Assembly (NCBI RefSeq): GCF_002980525.1
Contig: NZ_PVBQ01000008.1
Coordinates: forward strand, 1 to 64,000
Origin: Sphingobacterium haloxyli
GTDB taxonomy: Bacteria > Bacteroidota > Bacteroidia > Sphingobacteriales > Sphingobacteriaceae
Reading direction: 5' to 3'
Length of the DNA: 64,000 bases
Shown here piece after piece: positions 29,503-38,730 of this stretch. The first letter of the stretch is position 1, and each line of letters starts with the position of its first letter. Under the pieces are notes generated by a model. That model searched no databases, was not told where the DNA came from, and was given only the letters and a program-made list of their open reading frames with translations. The position numbers and the translations under genes are program-made.

Positions 29503-30165
29503 ATGAAAATATTTTTTTCACTTCTTGTGCTATGTGCGGGCTGTCTTATGTTATCTGCACAGACAGAAGTAGACAGTTTACACCACCGTAAGATTTACTA
29601 TATGGGAGGGACAGGGCTATCTTTTCCGTTGGGAAAATCAAAGAACGTATTGGGAACAAAGCTATTTTCAGGGAGTGCTGGTCTCGATATTGCCTTAAAA
29701 GATAGCCGCTATTTTCTTAGTCCCACACTCTATATGTTGACCTTTCGTTACGATCAGCAAAAACACGATCCCAAATACAATTATATAATCGAGAATGGTC
29801 GAACTAATTTTTATATGCTTAGCCTAACGGCGGGAAGAAGACACCAATATAAGCGTCTGAATACCTTTGCCTACATTGGCCCCGTAGCGGGGTTAATTGT
29901 GGAGCCCAGAGGAAATATTGTTGCCGAAAAATTGCGGATGTCTAATAAAAATTCACTGACTGTTGCGGGAAAAGTAGGTATGGGAGCAGATTACAAATTT
30001 CCCGGTTTTTTCATTGGTGGAGAAATAGGTTATATGTATAATTTTAGAGAAATCGAGGGTAACCCTATACAGTTTCTGACGATAATGTTTGGACTAAAAT
30101 CTGATATTACTCGTTTAAGTGAAAAAGTCACAGAGGTAATCGGTATCGAAACGTATAAAAATTAG
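29503..30165 (+). CDS. Outer membrane beta-barrel protein of unknown function
   Basis: A 220-residue protein with a signal peptide (residues 1-20, cleavage near L-S-A-Q). The rest shows alternating hydrophobic strands with glycine and aromatic girdles, as in small eight-stranded barrels (P-F-style outer membrane proteins of Bacteroidota). It has no recognisable enzymatic motif. The stop is 3 bp before the next gene, so co-transcription with the UbiB-like kinase is likely. Confidence 0.75.
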   Translation: MKIFFSLLVLCAGCLMLSAQTEVDSLHHRKIYYMGGTGLSFPLGKSKNVLGTKLFSGSAGLDIALKDSRYFLSPTLYMLTFRYDQQKHDPKYNYIIENGRTNFYMLSLTAGRRHQYKRLNTFAYIGPVAGLIVEPRGNIVAEKLRMSNKNSLTVAGKVGMGADYKFPGFFIGGEIGYMYNFREIEGNPIQFLTIMFGLKSDITRLSEKVTEVIGIETYKN

Positions 30166-30168
30166 CAT

Positions 30169-31824
30169 ATGTATGGTATTTACAAGTTTAAACGGATAGG
30201 TCATATTCTTCAGGTATTGTCTAAACACGGGTTGGAAGAGGTGGTGTCACGTTCGAACATCGACCGGATTATCCCAGACAGCTTCTTGTTATGGAATACC
30301 CATACGCGTCGGATTTTTGAGGACGATTTTAATGTTCGTGTGCGTGCCGCCATCGAAGAACTAGGTCCTACATTTATCAAACTTGGGCAACTTCTTAGCA
30401 ACAGGGCGGATATCGTTCCCCGGGATTTAAGACAAGAACTGGTAAAATTACAGGACGAAGTACCTACGACGATTATCGATATAAAAATAAAACTTCAACA
30501 GGCCTTCGATATAAATGTCGACGAGCATTTTGACCATATTGATGAAATGCCCATAGCTGCTGCGTCTATTGCGCAAGTGTATCGTGCAGTGTTAAAAGAT
30601 GGAACGGCAGTCGTTTTAAAGGTGAGACGAAAAGGAATAAGCGATATTGTTCATGCTGACTTAGATTTTATACGGGATTTGGTAAAGCTTCTACGCGACA
30701 AATACGAATTTATTCAGAAAATCAACCTTTACGAAGTCGTTCAATCATTTGCCAACTCTTTACTCAACGAACTGTCCTTTACAAATGAGTTAAATAACAT
30801 CGAACGCTTTCGTCGAAATTTTAAGGGAAATCAAACCGTTTACGTACCTAAAACATTCCGGGCGTATTCCAACGATGAGATATTGTGTATGGAATACGTG
30901 GAAGGAATTAAAGTAAACGATATCAATGGCCTCGATTCTTTTGATATTTTGCCCCGAACTATTTTGCAGAATTGTTTGGACTTGTATTTGGAGCAAATAC
31001 TGCAACATGGTTTCTTCCATGCCGACCCACACCCGGGAAACGTATTCGTTAATAAACAAGGACAGGTGGTATTTATAGATTTTGGTTCGATGGGGTTCAT
31101 GATACCGCGTGATCGCGATATTATCGAGGCTATGGTCATTAATTTTTTAATGAATGATGCTAAGGGGCTTATTCGCAATGTTAAAAAGTTAGCGGTGGTT
31201 CACCATATCGAGGACGAACGTCAGCTGGAACGTGATGCTTTTGAAATTTTTCAGATGATCGAAGAAAATACGTTGGACGATATTGATATCGCTGTTATGT
31301 TCAGAAAACTAAATAAGATACTGCAATATAATAGCATTTTGCTTCCAGATTTTGTCTATGTCCTGTTACGCGGAATTTCTTTGCTAGAAGGTACCGGAAG
31401 GCAACTCGATGCACAACTTAATATTCCGCAAAGTATCAAACCATTTGCTGCAAAAATAGCAAAAGAGAAAACCTCGGCCGGTTATCTGAAAAAACAGCTT
31501 TTGGAAAAAAGTAAGTTTATAAAGGATGTACTAACGGAGGTGCCACAAGATTTGATTACCTTATTAGAAAAAACCAAATCGGATAAGTTGACACTGAATC
31601 ATAAAATTCAAGATTTTGACCGCATGCAATTGATTTTTCATCGTATAGGAAATAAATTCTTACTTTCTATATTAGCTATGACATTCGGTGTAGGAGCAAG
31701 TATTTTAGCCCACGGCAGGGTAGGCTATTTGCTGTTGGGGGTTCCTATTCTATCTTGGCTCGGGTTTATAGCCAGCTTTGTGCTGTCTACTATACTAATA
31801 ATATACCTGTTGCGTAGTAAATAG
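30169..31824 (+). CDS. AarF/UbiB (ABC1/ADCK) family atypical kinase
   Basis: A 551-residue membrane-associated protein kinase-like ATPase; family members support quinone or other isoprenoid lipid handling. Signatures are the K-x-G-Q motif in TFIKLGQLLSNRADIVP, the alanine-rich loop A-A-A-S-I-A-Q-V-Y-R-A, the ATP-binding V-V-L-K-V-R-R, the catalytic H-A-D-P-H-P-G-N and metal-binding I-D-F-G-S-M-G. Two C-terminal membrane helices (about 500-548) anchor it. A role in menaquinone biology is inferred from family only. Confidence 0.92.
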   Translation: MYGIYKFKRIGHILQVLSKHGLEEVVSRSNIDRIIPDSFLLWNTHTRRIFEDDFNVRVRAAIEELGPTFIKLGQLLSNRADIVPRDLRQELVKLQDEVPTTIIDIKIKLQQAFDINVDEHFDHIDEMPIAAASIAQVYRAVLKDGTAVVLKVRRKGISDIVHADLDFIRDLVKLLRDKYEFIQKINLYEVVQSFANSLLNELSFTNELNNIERFRRNFKGNQTVYVPKTFRAYSNDEILCMEYVEGIKVNDINGLDSFDILPRTILQNCLDLYLEQILQHGFFHADPHPGNVFVNKQGQVVFIDFGSMGFMIPRDRDIIEAMVINFLMNDAKGLIRNVKKLAVVHHIEDERQLERDAFEIFQMIEENTLDDIDIAVMFRKLNKILQYNSILLPDFVYVLLRGISLLEGTGRQLDAQLNIPQSIKPFAAKIAKEKTSAGYLKKQLLEKSKFIKDVLTEVPQDLITLLEKTKSDKLTLNHKIQDFDRMQLIFHRIGNKFLLSILAMTFGVGASILAHGRVGYLLLGVPILSWLGFIASFVLSTILIIYLLRSK

Positions 31825-31880
31825 CCTTATTTTTTTATTCTCTAAGTTTTCTTAACTTCACATCTTTCAACACAAACATT

Positions 31881-32693
31881 ATGAGACATTTCATCCTATT
31901 TTTCGCCTTGCTAGGGAGTGTGCGCATTGGTTACGCGCAGGAGATTCGTTATGAAACTATTGAAAATATTAGCTACGTTAATGAAGTTGCGTCGGACTAT
32001 GCGAAGGAACAATGCAAACTGGATATACATTATCCGACATCGGGTGAGGATAAGCCTATCGTGCTTTGGTTTCACGGTGGAGGATTGACGGGTGGCAAAA
32101 AAGAAATTCCTACTTTCCTAAAAGAAAAAGAACTTGTGGTAGTCGGTGTAGGCTATCGACTGGCCCCGAATGTAAAGGTAGAGGATATTATCCGGGATGC
32201 GGCTAAAGCGACATCGTTTGTCGTTCGAAATGCTCACAGGTATCGAGGAGATACATCCAACATATTTATATCAGGACATTCCGCGGGAGGGTATCTGGCC
32301 TTGATGTTATCATTGAATAAAACATATCTTGAAGCCGAGGGATTCGACGCCGATAAATTGGCAGGGATAATTCCGTTCAGTGCACAAACCATCACACATT
32401 TTACTGCTCGTAAAGAACACGGAATAAAAGAAGAGCAACCGATAATTAACGAGCTGGCTCCTTTGTTTTGGGTGCGAAAAGATGCACCTCCCATCACGTT
32501 GCTGACCGGCGATCGTGAACTCGAGATGTTAGGTCGTTATGAAGAAAATGCGTATTTAAAACGTATGTTATCCCTGATCGGACACAAGCACGTAAAACTT
32601 CTGGAATTTCAAGGATATAACCATGGTATGGTGTATCCCGGACTCCCTGTTTTGGTAGAGGAGATAAATCGCTTAGTGAAAGAAAGGGGGTGA
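31881..32693 (+). CDS. Exported alpha/beta hydrolase (BD-FAE/esterase-lipase type)
   Basis: A 270-residue serine hydrolase with a signal peptide (residues 1-19, ending G-Y-A-Q). The oxyanion motif H-G-G-G is at about 63-66, the nucleophile elbow G-H-S-A-G-G near 135-140, and a catalytic histidine is likely in G-Y-N-H-G-M at the end. This arrangement is that of hormone-sensitive-lipase-like esterases and kynurenine formamidase-like proteins. Substrate unknown. Its 3' end overlaps the convergent acetyltransferase gene by 21 bp. Confidence 0.87.
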   Translation: MRHFILFFALLGSVRIGYAQEIRYETIENISYVNEVASDYAKEQCKLDIHYPTSGEDKPIVLWFHGGGLTGGKKEIPTFLKEKELVVVGVGYRLAPNVKVEDIIRDAAKATSFVVRNAHRYRGDTSNIFISGHSAGGYLALMLSLNKTYLEAEGFDADKLAGIIPFSAQTITHFTARKEHGIKEEQPIINELAPLFWVRKDAPPITLLTGDRELEMLGRYEENAYLKRMLSLIGHKHVKLLEFQGYNHGMVYPGLPVLVEEINRLVKERG

Positions 32694-33269
32694 AAACATT
32701 TTATCCGTGTCGGTAATTTCCCGGATCACACGACATGGATTCCCTGCCGCAACAACGTTGTCTGGAATACCTTTAGTAACAACCGATCCTGAACCAATTA
32801 CGGTATTCTTACCGATAGTAACGCCTGGATTTATGACCGCGTGTCCACCAATCCATACGTTGTCACCGATGGTGATAGGTTTTGCAAATTCCCAACCTGC
32901 TATACGAGGCTCGGGATGCACAGGGTGTCCGGCAGTGAAAAGCGACACATTGGGTCCTATCATTACGTTGTCGCCGATGATAACGGCGGCACAATCTAAA
33001 ATGATTAAATTGTAGTTTGCGTAGAAATTATCACCTAAAAAAATATTATAACCATAATCACAACGGAACGGAGGTTCAATAAAAAAGCGGCTGGTAGTCT
33101 TGCCAAACAGTTTCTTTAGTATTTGATTTCGTGCTTTTATTTTGGATGGTTCAAGACTGTTATACTGAAAAAGTTGTTCCTTTGCGTATTGACGTTCGGC
33201 CATAAGTTCTTTTGCCGTTGCTTGGTAAAACTCACCCGCGATCATTTTTTCTTTTTCTGTTTTTTCCAT
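32673..33269 (-). CDS. Maltose/galactoside O-acetyltransferase-like protein
   Basis: Left-handed beta-helix acetyltransferase moving acetyl from acetyl-CoA to a sugar hydroxyl. The 198-residue length from ATG 33269 fits Maa/LacA; the frame is open for 19 further codons but those do not look like the family start, M-x-x-E-x-E-K-M-I-A-G-E. Hexapeptide repeats of the I-G-D-N-V-x-I-G-x-N-V type run through residues 90-185, with the catalytic histidine probably in T-A-G-H-P-V. Cytoplasmic. Confidence 0.92.
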   Translation of the reverse strand: MEKTEKEKMIAGEFYQATAKELMAERQYAKEQLFQYNSLEPSKIKARNQILKKLFGKTTSRFFIEPPFRCDYGYNIFLGDNFYANYNLIILDCAAVIIGDNVMIGPNVSLFTAGHPVHPEPRIAGWEFAKPITIGDNVWIGGHAVINPGVTIGKNTVIGSGSVVTKGIPDNVVAAGNPCRVIREITDTDKMFSPPFFH

Positions 33270-33376
33270 TTTAATACGAAGGTAACTTTTTTTTCCAACC
33301 GTAACCGGTTCATAGAGAAAGAACACGATAATTATAGAACACCTTTTAATATGACTTTATTACAACATGATAATAA

Positions 33377-33407
33377 TTGCGTATAAAATCAAATTTATCT
33401 AAGTTTG
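33377..33407 (+). promoter_or_regulatory. Predicted pepD promoter
   Basis: TTG at 33377-33379, 20 bp, then TAAGTTTG at 33400-33407 matches the consensus. It lies 23 bases before ATG 33431 and inside the longer possible reading frame, which argues for the shorter protein. Confidence 0.6.
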
Positions 33408-33430
33408 AAAGAAACAAGCAAACGACAAAC

Positions 33431-34885
33431 ATGATATTAGAACAGATAGAACCGAAGTCGGTATGGCAATATTTTGAAGCGTTAAACGCCGTCCCGCGGG
33501 CGTCTAAGAAAGAAGAGCAAGTCATTCAATTTATGTTGGATTTCGGGGCTCGTTTGGGACTGGAAACTATACAAGATAAAGTAGGTAACGTCATTATTCG
33601 GAAAGCGGCTACCATTGGAATGGAAGACCGCAAAACGGTTGTTTTACAATCTCATTTAGATATGGTTCACCAGAAGAACAACGATACCGATTTTGATTTT
33701 GACACACAGGGAATTTCGATGTGTATCGATGGTGATTGGGTGAAAGCGAAAGGCACTACATTGGGCGCGGATAACGGGGTTGGTGTAGCCGCCATAATGG
33801 CCGTTTTAGCATCTGAGTCCATTGCTCACCCCGCTATAGAGGCATTGTTTACCGTAGATGAAGAAACGGGAATGACCGGAGCAAAGGGGCTACAGGGCAA
33901 CTTACTGAAAGGGGAAATTCTATTGAATCTCGATACAGAAGAAGACACCGAAATTGACATCGGCTGCGCCGGAGGAGTGGATGTTACGGCTCGTCGCACC
34001 TATATACCCGAACAAATTTCGAATGAGGTTGTCTTTTACACGTTAACGGTGAAAGGATTACACGGTGGACATTCGGGGATGGAAATTCACAAAGGTTTAG
34101 GCAATGCCAATAAAATCATCAATCGGTTATTGTATAGCTTGTTGCCATTGGACATCCGTTTAGCTAGTATCGATGGAGGTGGATTGCGTAATGCTATCCC
34201 GAGAGAGAGTGTGGCCGTTTTTGCTGCCGACGAAACGACAGATGACCTGCTTTTGTCGGTAGTAGAACAAGAGAGCGCAGCAATAAAGCAAGAATTTGCG
34301 ACAGTGGACGACAAGCTCGAAATCACGTTGAAGCGTCGTGAAAAGTCTTCGACCGGCGTATTACCGATAGACATACAGACAAAATTAATTCAGACGCTCT
34401 ATGCAGCACCAAACGGCGTCTATCGGATGAGTGCTGATTTCAATAATTTGGTGGAAACATCGAATAATATTGCACGCGTGAAAGTCGGCGGGGGAAAGAT
34501 AACGGTTAAATGTTTGACACGTTCATCTGTTGAATCGGCTAAAGTTGATTTGGCGAACGCGATAAAGTGCTGTTTTGAGTTGATGGATGCTGAAGTTAGC
34601 TTTTCGGGCGATTATCCTGGCTGGACGCCCAATCCTACTTCTGAAATCCTTGACGTATTGAAATCAACCTATACGAACTTGTTTGGAGACGAACCCCATG
34701 TCGTGGCTTGTCATGCTGGGCTGGAATGCGGTATATTGGGAAGTCACTATCCCCAGATGGATATGATCTCGTTTGGTCCGACCATTTTAGGCGCTCATTC
34801 ACCGCAAGAACGTGTATCGATACCTTCCGTGCAAAAATTCTGGCAATTCTTGCTGGAGATCCTGAAACAGATTCCGGTAAAGTAG
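33431..34885 (+). CDS. pepD: Aminoacyl-histidine dipeptidase (peptidase M20)
   Basis: Cytosolic zinc dipeptidase that cleaves Xaa-His and related dipeptides. The 484-residue protein from ATG 33431 has the expected length; 18 upstream codons are excluded by the promoter position. Metal-site motifs are V-L-Q-S-H-L-D-M-V, T-T-L-G-A-D-N-G-V-G-V-A, D-E-E-T-G-M-T-G-A, N-L-D-T-E-E and the late H-A-G-L-E-C-G and F-G-P-x-I-x-x-A-H-S-P. The G-L-H-G-G-H-S-G-M block of the lid domain is also present. Confidence 0.95.
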   Translation: MILEQIEPKSVWQYFEALNAVPRASKKEEQVIQFMLDFGARLGLETIQDKVGNVIIRKAATIGMEDRKTVVLQSHLDMVHQKNNDTDFDFDTQGISMCIDGDWVKAKGTTLGADNGVGVAAIMAVLASESIAHPAIEALFTVDEETGMTGAKGLQGNLLKGEILLNLDTEEDTEIDIGCAGGVDVTARRTYIPEQISNEVVFYTLTVKGLHGGHSGMEIHKGLGNANKIINRLLYSLLPLDIRLASIDGGGLRNAIPRESVAVFAADETTDDLLLSVVEQESAAIKQEFATVDDKLEITLKRREKSSTGVLPIDIQTKLIQTLYAAPNGVYRMSADFNNLVETSNNIARVKVGGGKITVKCLTRSSVESAKVDLANAIKCCFELMDAEVSFSGDYPGWTPNPTSEILDVLKSTYTNLFGDEPHVVACHAGLECGILGSHYPQMDMISFGPTILGAHSPQERVSIPSVQKFWQFLLEILKQIPVK

Positions 34886-34922
34886 GTCCAATTAAAGATA
34901 GGTTGGTACTAATGCGCGAACA

Positions 34923-35711
34923 ATGATCTTAAAAGGACGAAAGAAAGTATCGTTGGTGCTTGGTGGCGGTGGAGCACGGGGCCTTGCCCATATCGGTGTC
35001 ATCCGGTGGTTGGAAGAACAAGGCTTTGAGATTGATGAGATAGTCGGTTGTTCGATTGGTGCGCTCGTGGGTGGCGCCTACGCGACGCGACGCCTCCCGG
35101 AATTAACAGATTGGATGAAGACATTAACGCGAGCACAGCTATTTAAGCTTATGGATTTCTCCAATCCACGCTATGGTCTTCTAAAAGGCGAGCGTGTATT
35201 GCATACCCTGCACGAGGTGTTCGATGATGTCAATATCGAAGACTTAAGTATAGGTTATACCGCTGTTGCAACAGATTTAAAAAACGAACAAGAAGTCGTC
35301 TTTCAGAAGGGGAGTATCTATACCGCAATCCGTGCTTCTATTGCTATTCCCGGCGTATTTCGGGGTATCGCTCAGAACGATCAATTTTTAGTGGATGGGG
35401 GGGTATTAAATCCTTTGCCATTAAATTATGTGTCCCGAGACGGAAATCTGATTATCGCGGTCAGTTTGGATGGTATACCTATTAAAGACGAACCTACTGC
35501 GCCTACGAATTTTACGGCGAGGGCCCTATTGGTTGAATCCTATTACGCAATGCGCCGTCGATTGAGTTCGTTAATGCTGCAGCTTTATAAACCTGATTAT
35601 GCGGTATGCATTCCCCATAACGCAGCCGAAATCTGGGAGTTCCATCGTTCTGCTGAGTTGATCGACGTAGGTTACGAATTGGCCCGCACGGTAATTAAAT
35701 CCGAATCATAA
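34923..35711 (+). CDS. Patatin-like phospholipase
   Basis: A 262-residue serine lipid hydrolase of the RssA/patatin group. The oxyanion motif G-G-G-G-A-R-G is at 14-20, the nucleophile Ser44 lies in G-C-S-I-G, and the dyad Asp158 lies in D-G-G. There is no signal peptide; the protein probably acts at the cytoplasmic face of the membrane. It follows pepD by 37 bp. The last 17 bp overlap the end of the convergent hydrolase gene. Confidence 0.9.
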   Translation: MILKGRKKVSLVLGGGGARGLAHIGVIRWLEEQGFEIDEIVGCSIGALVGGAYATRRLPELTDWMKTLTRAQLFKLMDFSNPRYGLLKGERVLHTLHEVFDDVNIEDLSIGYTAVATDLKNEQEVVFQKGSIYTAIRASIAIPGVFRGIAQNDQFLVDGGVLNPLPLNYVSRDGNLIIAVSLDGIPIKDEPTAPTNFTARALLVESYYAMRRRLSSLMLQLYKPDYAVCIPHNAAEIWEFHRSAELIDVGYELARTVIKSES

Positions 35712-36519
35712 ACTCCTTTATCGCCGCATTAAATTCCGCTGGTGCTTCTAAATTGGGCAAATGTCCACATCTTGCTATTTCTATAAGCTGTGCCGTTGGA
35801 ATAGCCTCTTCTAAGTCCTTCATATCCTGTAGGGAGGTTATCCTATCATCACTACCGCGAATCAGCAAGGCGGGAACGCTAATGTCTTTTAATATATCGC
35901 TTGTATCTGTTCTAGCGGCTAAGGCTAACAATGTCGAACAGATACTTCGTACACTGCTTCGACGAATAGCACTTTTAATATATTCAACTGCCTCCGGTCT
36001 TTCTAAGACACTATGCGGTGAAAATACGTTTTCTACAAAACCAATCGAAAACGGCCTACGGCCGTAGTTCAAGATAGCTTGTATACTATCAAATCTCTTT
36101 TGCTTCGCCACATTAGTATCGGCTTTACTATGCGTATCAGCCAAGATGAGGCCATTTATTTTCGCTGGAAATAGCTGATAGGCGCGTAAAGCGATATAGC
36201 CACCCATTGAAATACCACAGAACACGGCCTGTTCTATATCCAGTTTTTCCATGAACACCCGGAGATCCTTTGCGAAAACATCGATGGAAAAAAAACCGTG
36301 TCCACTAGTTGTTAAACCATGTCCGCGAATGTCTAACGCAATTGCTGTGATATCTTCTGATAGTGCTTCCAGCTGATTACGCCACATGTTCTTGTTAAAC
36401 GGGAAGCCGTGTAAAAATATAATGGTTTTATTTGATGTTGTTGTCGTTTTTCTGATGAGATAGGAGATGCTGATGTCTCCGATTCGTATTTTGTTGCTCT
36501 TTATTAAGCGATCGGTCAT
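35695..36519 (-). CDS. Alpha/beta fold hydrolase
   Basis: A 274-residue hydrolase of the large AB_hydrolase family, near 3-oxoadipate enol-lactonase and RutD-like enzymes. It shows the H-G-F-P-F-N oxyanion region (about 35-40), the D-x-R-G-H-G-x-T block, the nucleophile elbow G-I-S-M-G-G, the acid in R-G-S-D-D-R, and the histidine in C-G-H-L-P-N-L-E. No signal peptide. Substrate cannot be deduced; it is not in an evident catabolic operon. Confidence 0.88.
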   Translation of the reverse strand: MTDRLIKSNKIRIGDISISYLIRKTTTTSNKTIIFLHGFPFNKNMWRNQLEALSEDITAIALDIRGHGLTTSGHGFFSIDVFAKDLRVFMEKLDIEQAVFCGISMGGYIALRAYQLFPAKINGLILADTHSKADTNVAKQKRFDSIQAILNYGRRPFSIGFVENVFSPHSVLERPEAVEYIKSAIRRSSVRSICSTLLALAARTDTSDILKDISVPALLIRGSDDRITSLQDMKDLEEAIPTAQLIEIARCGHLPNLEAPAEFNAAIKEFMIRI

Positions 36520-36607
36520 GTGGTAAAAATTAATGTTTATGTAATTATTTTTTAATCAGCAATATACATACCACGACGCTATTTTGAGTGCTTTTTTTCG
36601 AAAATAA

Positions 36608-36638
36608 TTTGGAAAAAAGGAAAAAGTGACGATATTTG
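36608..36638 (+). promoter_or_regulatory. Predicted promoter of the tRNA-Arg gene
   Basis: TTTG at 36608-36611, 19 bp, then GATATTTG at 36631-36638 (seven of eight bases of TAnnTTTG). The start would be near 36643, about 40 bases before the mature tRNA, leaving a 5' leader for RNase P to remove. Confidence 0.55.
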
Positions 36639-36685
36639 CATCACCAAAAGCAACAATTAAATGTTGTTATCGACATAAAAAGTCT

Positions 36686-36759
36686 GCGCTTGTAGCTTAA
36701 CTGGATAGAGCACCTGACTACGGATCAGGAGGTTAGGGGTTCGACTCCCTTCAAGCGCA
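36686..36759 (+). tRNA. tRNA-Arg(ACG)
   Basis: A 74-base cloverleaf: acceptor GCGCTTG/CAAGCGC (7 perfect pairs), D arm GCTT/GAGC, anticodon stem CCTGA/TCAGG with loop CTACGGA (anticodon ACG, normally edited to ICG to read CGN codons), and T arm AGGGG/CCCTT with loop TTCGACT. The discriminator is A and CCA is not encoded. No integrase or att-like duplication is found next to it. Confidence 0.96.
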
Positions 36760-36798
36760 CTTTTTACTACCTAACTTGATACTACATTTCGAAATGCT

Positions 36799-36984
36799 TC
36801 ATGCGGCATCCTTTGTGTTTTTAACTAGACCTATTCCCGAGAAGAAGAAAATCAACGAGATAACACCAATAACAGCGAGTGATATATAATCCGTATTTTG
36901 GTTAATCAGTTCGTAGCCTGTGTATATTAACCCGATAATACCCAAGATAGTTAATATAGTTCCAAATATTCGTTTTACATTCAT
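36799..36984 (-). CDS. Small two-helix membrane protein
   Basis: A 61-residue protein with two hydrophobic helices (about 6-26 and 34-54), a basic N-terminus (M-N-V-K-R) and a short polar tail. Such DUF3185-like proteins are frequent in Bacteroidota and have no known role. It is transcribed toward the tRNA-Arg gene on the opposite strand and is separated by 136 bp from the ABC operon on its own strand; no terminator with a T-run is obvious between them. Confidence 0.65.
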   Translation of the reverse strand: MNVKRIFGTILTILGIIGLIYTGYELINQNTDYISLAVIGVISLIFFFSGIGLVKNTKDAA

Positions 36985-37120
36985 GGTTATGCTTTTTAAT
37001 ATTTGAACAATATTGATGCCTGAAAGGTTTTTATCGCCAGACGATTAAATTTAAAATCTCGTCGTAACGTTCTCCAAAGCTGGCCCTGGTTTGTAGCGAA
37101 CCGGGAAGTTTTTTACGCTT

Positions 37121-37801
37121 TTATAGCGAAAATATATCACCTAGGTTCTTATGCAATAACTCCTCCGTAATTTGACGTTTCAGTTCTGAGAAATTCTCTC
37201 TATTAGCAGCGGCACTAAACTTTCCGTTACTTAATAAGGTAATGGAATCACAAGTTTCGGCCAGCGAGCCAAAAATATGAGAAGATAGGATCACGGTCTT
37301 GCCTTTGGAACGTAATCGATGGATGATATCCGTTAGAATGAGGCTACTTTGAAAATCAAGACCATTATAGGGTTCATCCAGAATATACAAGCTGTTACCT
37401 TGCAACAGTACACCTAGAATACCCAGTTTCTTTTTCATGCCGGTGGAATAGCTGCTTACATACCGATCTAACGGAAGATCAAAAATATTTTGATCGTTGA
37501 GGTTCTGCGGTTTCTTATTGCGAGCCTCTATTAGCAAGGTGAGATATTCTTTACCTGTAATCTTAGGTAGAAAATAGATTTCCGAAGGGAGGTAGCCGAC
37601 ATATTCTTTAAGCGGATGCAGATCGGCGGAGATATGTCCATCATATTTTTCTAGCCCCGCCAAACAGCGAAAAAGAGTAGTCTTGCCGGCTCCGTTGGCA
37701 CCCACAATTCCATAAACTTTCCCTGCGTGAAAATCCATTTGTAGGTCTTTTAAGACCTGGTGCTTTCCATAAGATTTATATAAGTTACGAATAGTAATCA
37801 T
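37121..37801 (-). CDS. ABC transporter ATP-binding protein
   Basis: A 226-residue ATPase of an ABC exporter or membrane-maintenance system. Walker A GANGAGKTT is at 34-42, the signature reads Y-S-T-G-M-K-K-K instead of LSGGQ, Walker B is L-Y-I-L-D-E-P-Y-N-G-L-D, and the switch histidine is in L-S-S-H. The variant signature is common in two-gene ABC-2-type systems. It overlaps the membrane-protein gene by 4 bp, which supports a two-component transporter. Confidence 0.9.
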   Translation of the reverse strand: MITIRNLYKSYGKHQVLKDLQMDFHAGKVYGIVGANGAGKTTLFRCLAGLEKYDGHISADLHPLKEYVGYLPSEIYFLPKITGKEYLTLLIEARNKKPQNLNDQNIFDLPLDRYVSSYSTGMKKKLGILGVLLQGNSLYILDEPYNGLDFQSSLILTDIIHRLRSKGKTVILSSHIFGSLAETCDSITLLSNGKFSAAANRENFSELKRQITEELLHKNLGDIFSL

Positions 37802-38712
37802 AAATATTTTTCGAGATTTTGAACGGCTTTTTTATAATAATAGGGGTAGGCGACTACGACAAGTAAGGGCATCATGACGATTATTACACACGCTATAGCT
37901 TCCGTTATGCCAACAGGACGCGGATATGCAGCATATTTCATTAAAACAACCAATATGAGCAGTAATAATCCGCTAATCCAGCTAAGAATCGCCCAAAAGA
38001 ACATCGAGGTACCAAAAAGGAGCAGCAATAGCACGAGTGGCATCACTATTATACTTAATTGCACACATCCCATATGTATTTTATTTTTAATAAAACCCGA
38101 AGCTGACCGTGCGTTATTCCATACAATATACTCATCTTCGATAATATCGTAAGCGCCCAACGCCATTAGCATGACAATCCCTAACAACACAAATGGAAGA
38201 TTTATATTGCCATAATAGATACTTATGCAAGCGAGTGCGTAGCCGATAAGCAATAACAACCAAAGCCGGCGGAAAAAAATAACAAACTCAAATGCTGAAC
38301 TCCGAAACGGGGTTGGCGTGCTCCGGATTTCCACCCGTCTAACTGAAATAACAGTGAATATTAAGCTAAGCGTAATTAGTAGTATCGTTAGTAACCACTC
38401 CCTTCCATAAATAGCGATGGGTATAAAGGGCGAAATGCAGGCTATATTTTCTCCGCATCTTGTGATTAAGAACTTTTGTCTTGTAAATATATTTTTGAGA
38501 AAATCTACTCTATTCGGATTGGTGAGTTTATATAGTAGGGAGATAGATACGTATCCAAGTAGCCAGGGAGTATACTGGGGGGCTCTTATCGTAATCGCAA
38601 ATAGAAGAATGTATAATAGCCCGAAGAGTAAGAGACCAACTAGAAAAGGAAGCCCTATATCTTCTATCTGGCGTCGGAATACTTGATATTGCAACTGAAA
38701 GTAGTATTTCAT
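37798..38712 (-). CDS. Probable ABC transporter membrane subunit
   Basis: A 304-residue protein with about eight hydrophobic segments and few charged loops. No motif identifies it alone; the role as permease partner is inferred from the 4-bp overlap with the ATP-binding gene and from similar Bacteroidota pairs. Substrate unknown. It lies 18 bp after a hypothetical gene on the same strand, so the three genes are probably one operon. Confidence 0.72.
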   Translation of the reverse strand: MKYYFQLQYQVFRRQIEDIGLPFLVGLLLFGLLYILLFAITIRAPQYTPWLLGYVSISLLYKLTNPNRVDFLKNIFTRQKFLITRCGENIACISPFIPIAIYGREWLLTILLITLSLIFTVISVRRVEIRSTPTPFRSSAFEFVIFFRRLWLLLLIGYALACISIYYGNINLPFVLLGIVMLMALGAYDIIEDEYIVWNNARSASGFIKNKIHMGCVQLSIIVMPLVLLLLLFGTSMFFWAILSWISGLLLLILVVLMKYAAYPRPVGITEAIACVIIVMMPLLVVVAYPYYYKKAVQNLEKYL

Positions 38713-38730
38713 TTCCCTGTTTTAAGACGG

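Noticed and set aside
29397..29591. 64-codon plus-strand frame between the wbqC-like and beta-barrel genes
   Set aside because: Overlaps both genes in another frame; the beta-barrel protein has a proper signal peptide in the competing frame.
36686..36759. tRNA-Arg as an attachment site for an integrated element
   Set aside because: No integrase, no duplicated tRNA end and no phage genes on either side.
36985..37120. Terminator for the ABC operon (hairpin CCTGGTT/AACCGGG near 37090)
   Set aside because: Its T-run is on the plus strand while the operon is on the minus strand, and the stem is short and imperfect.
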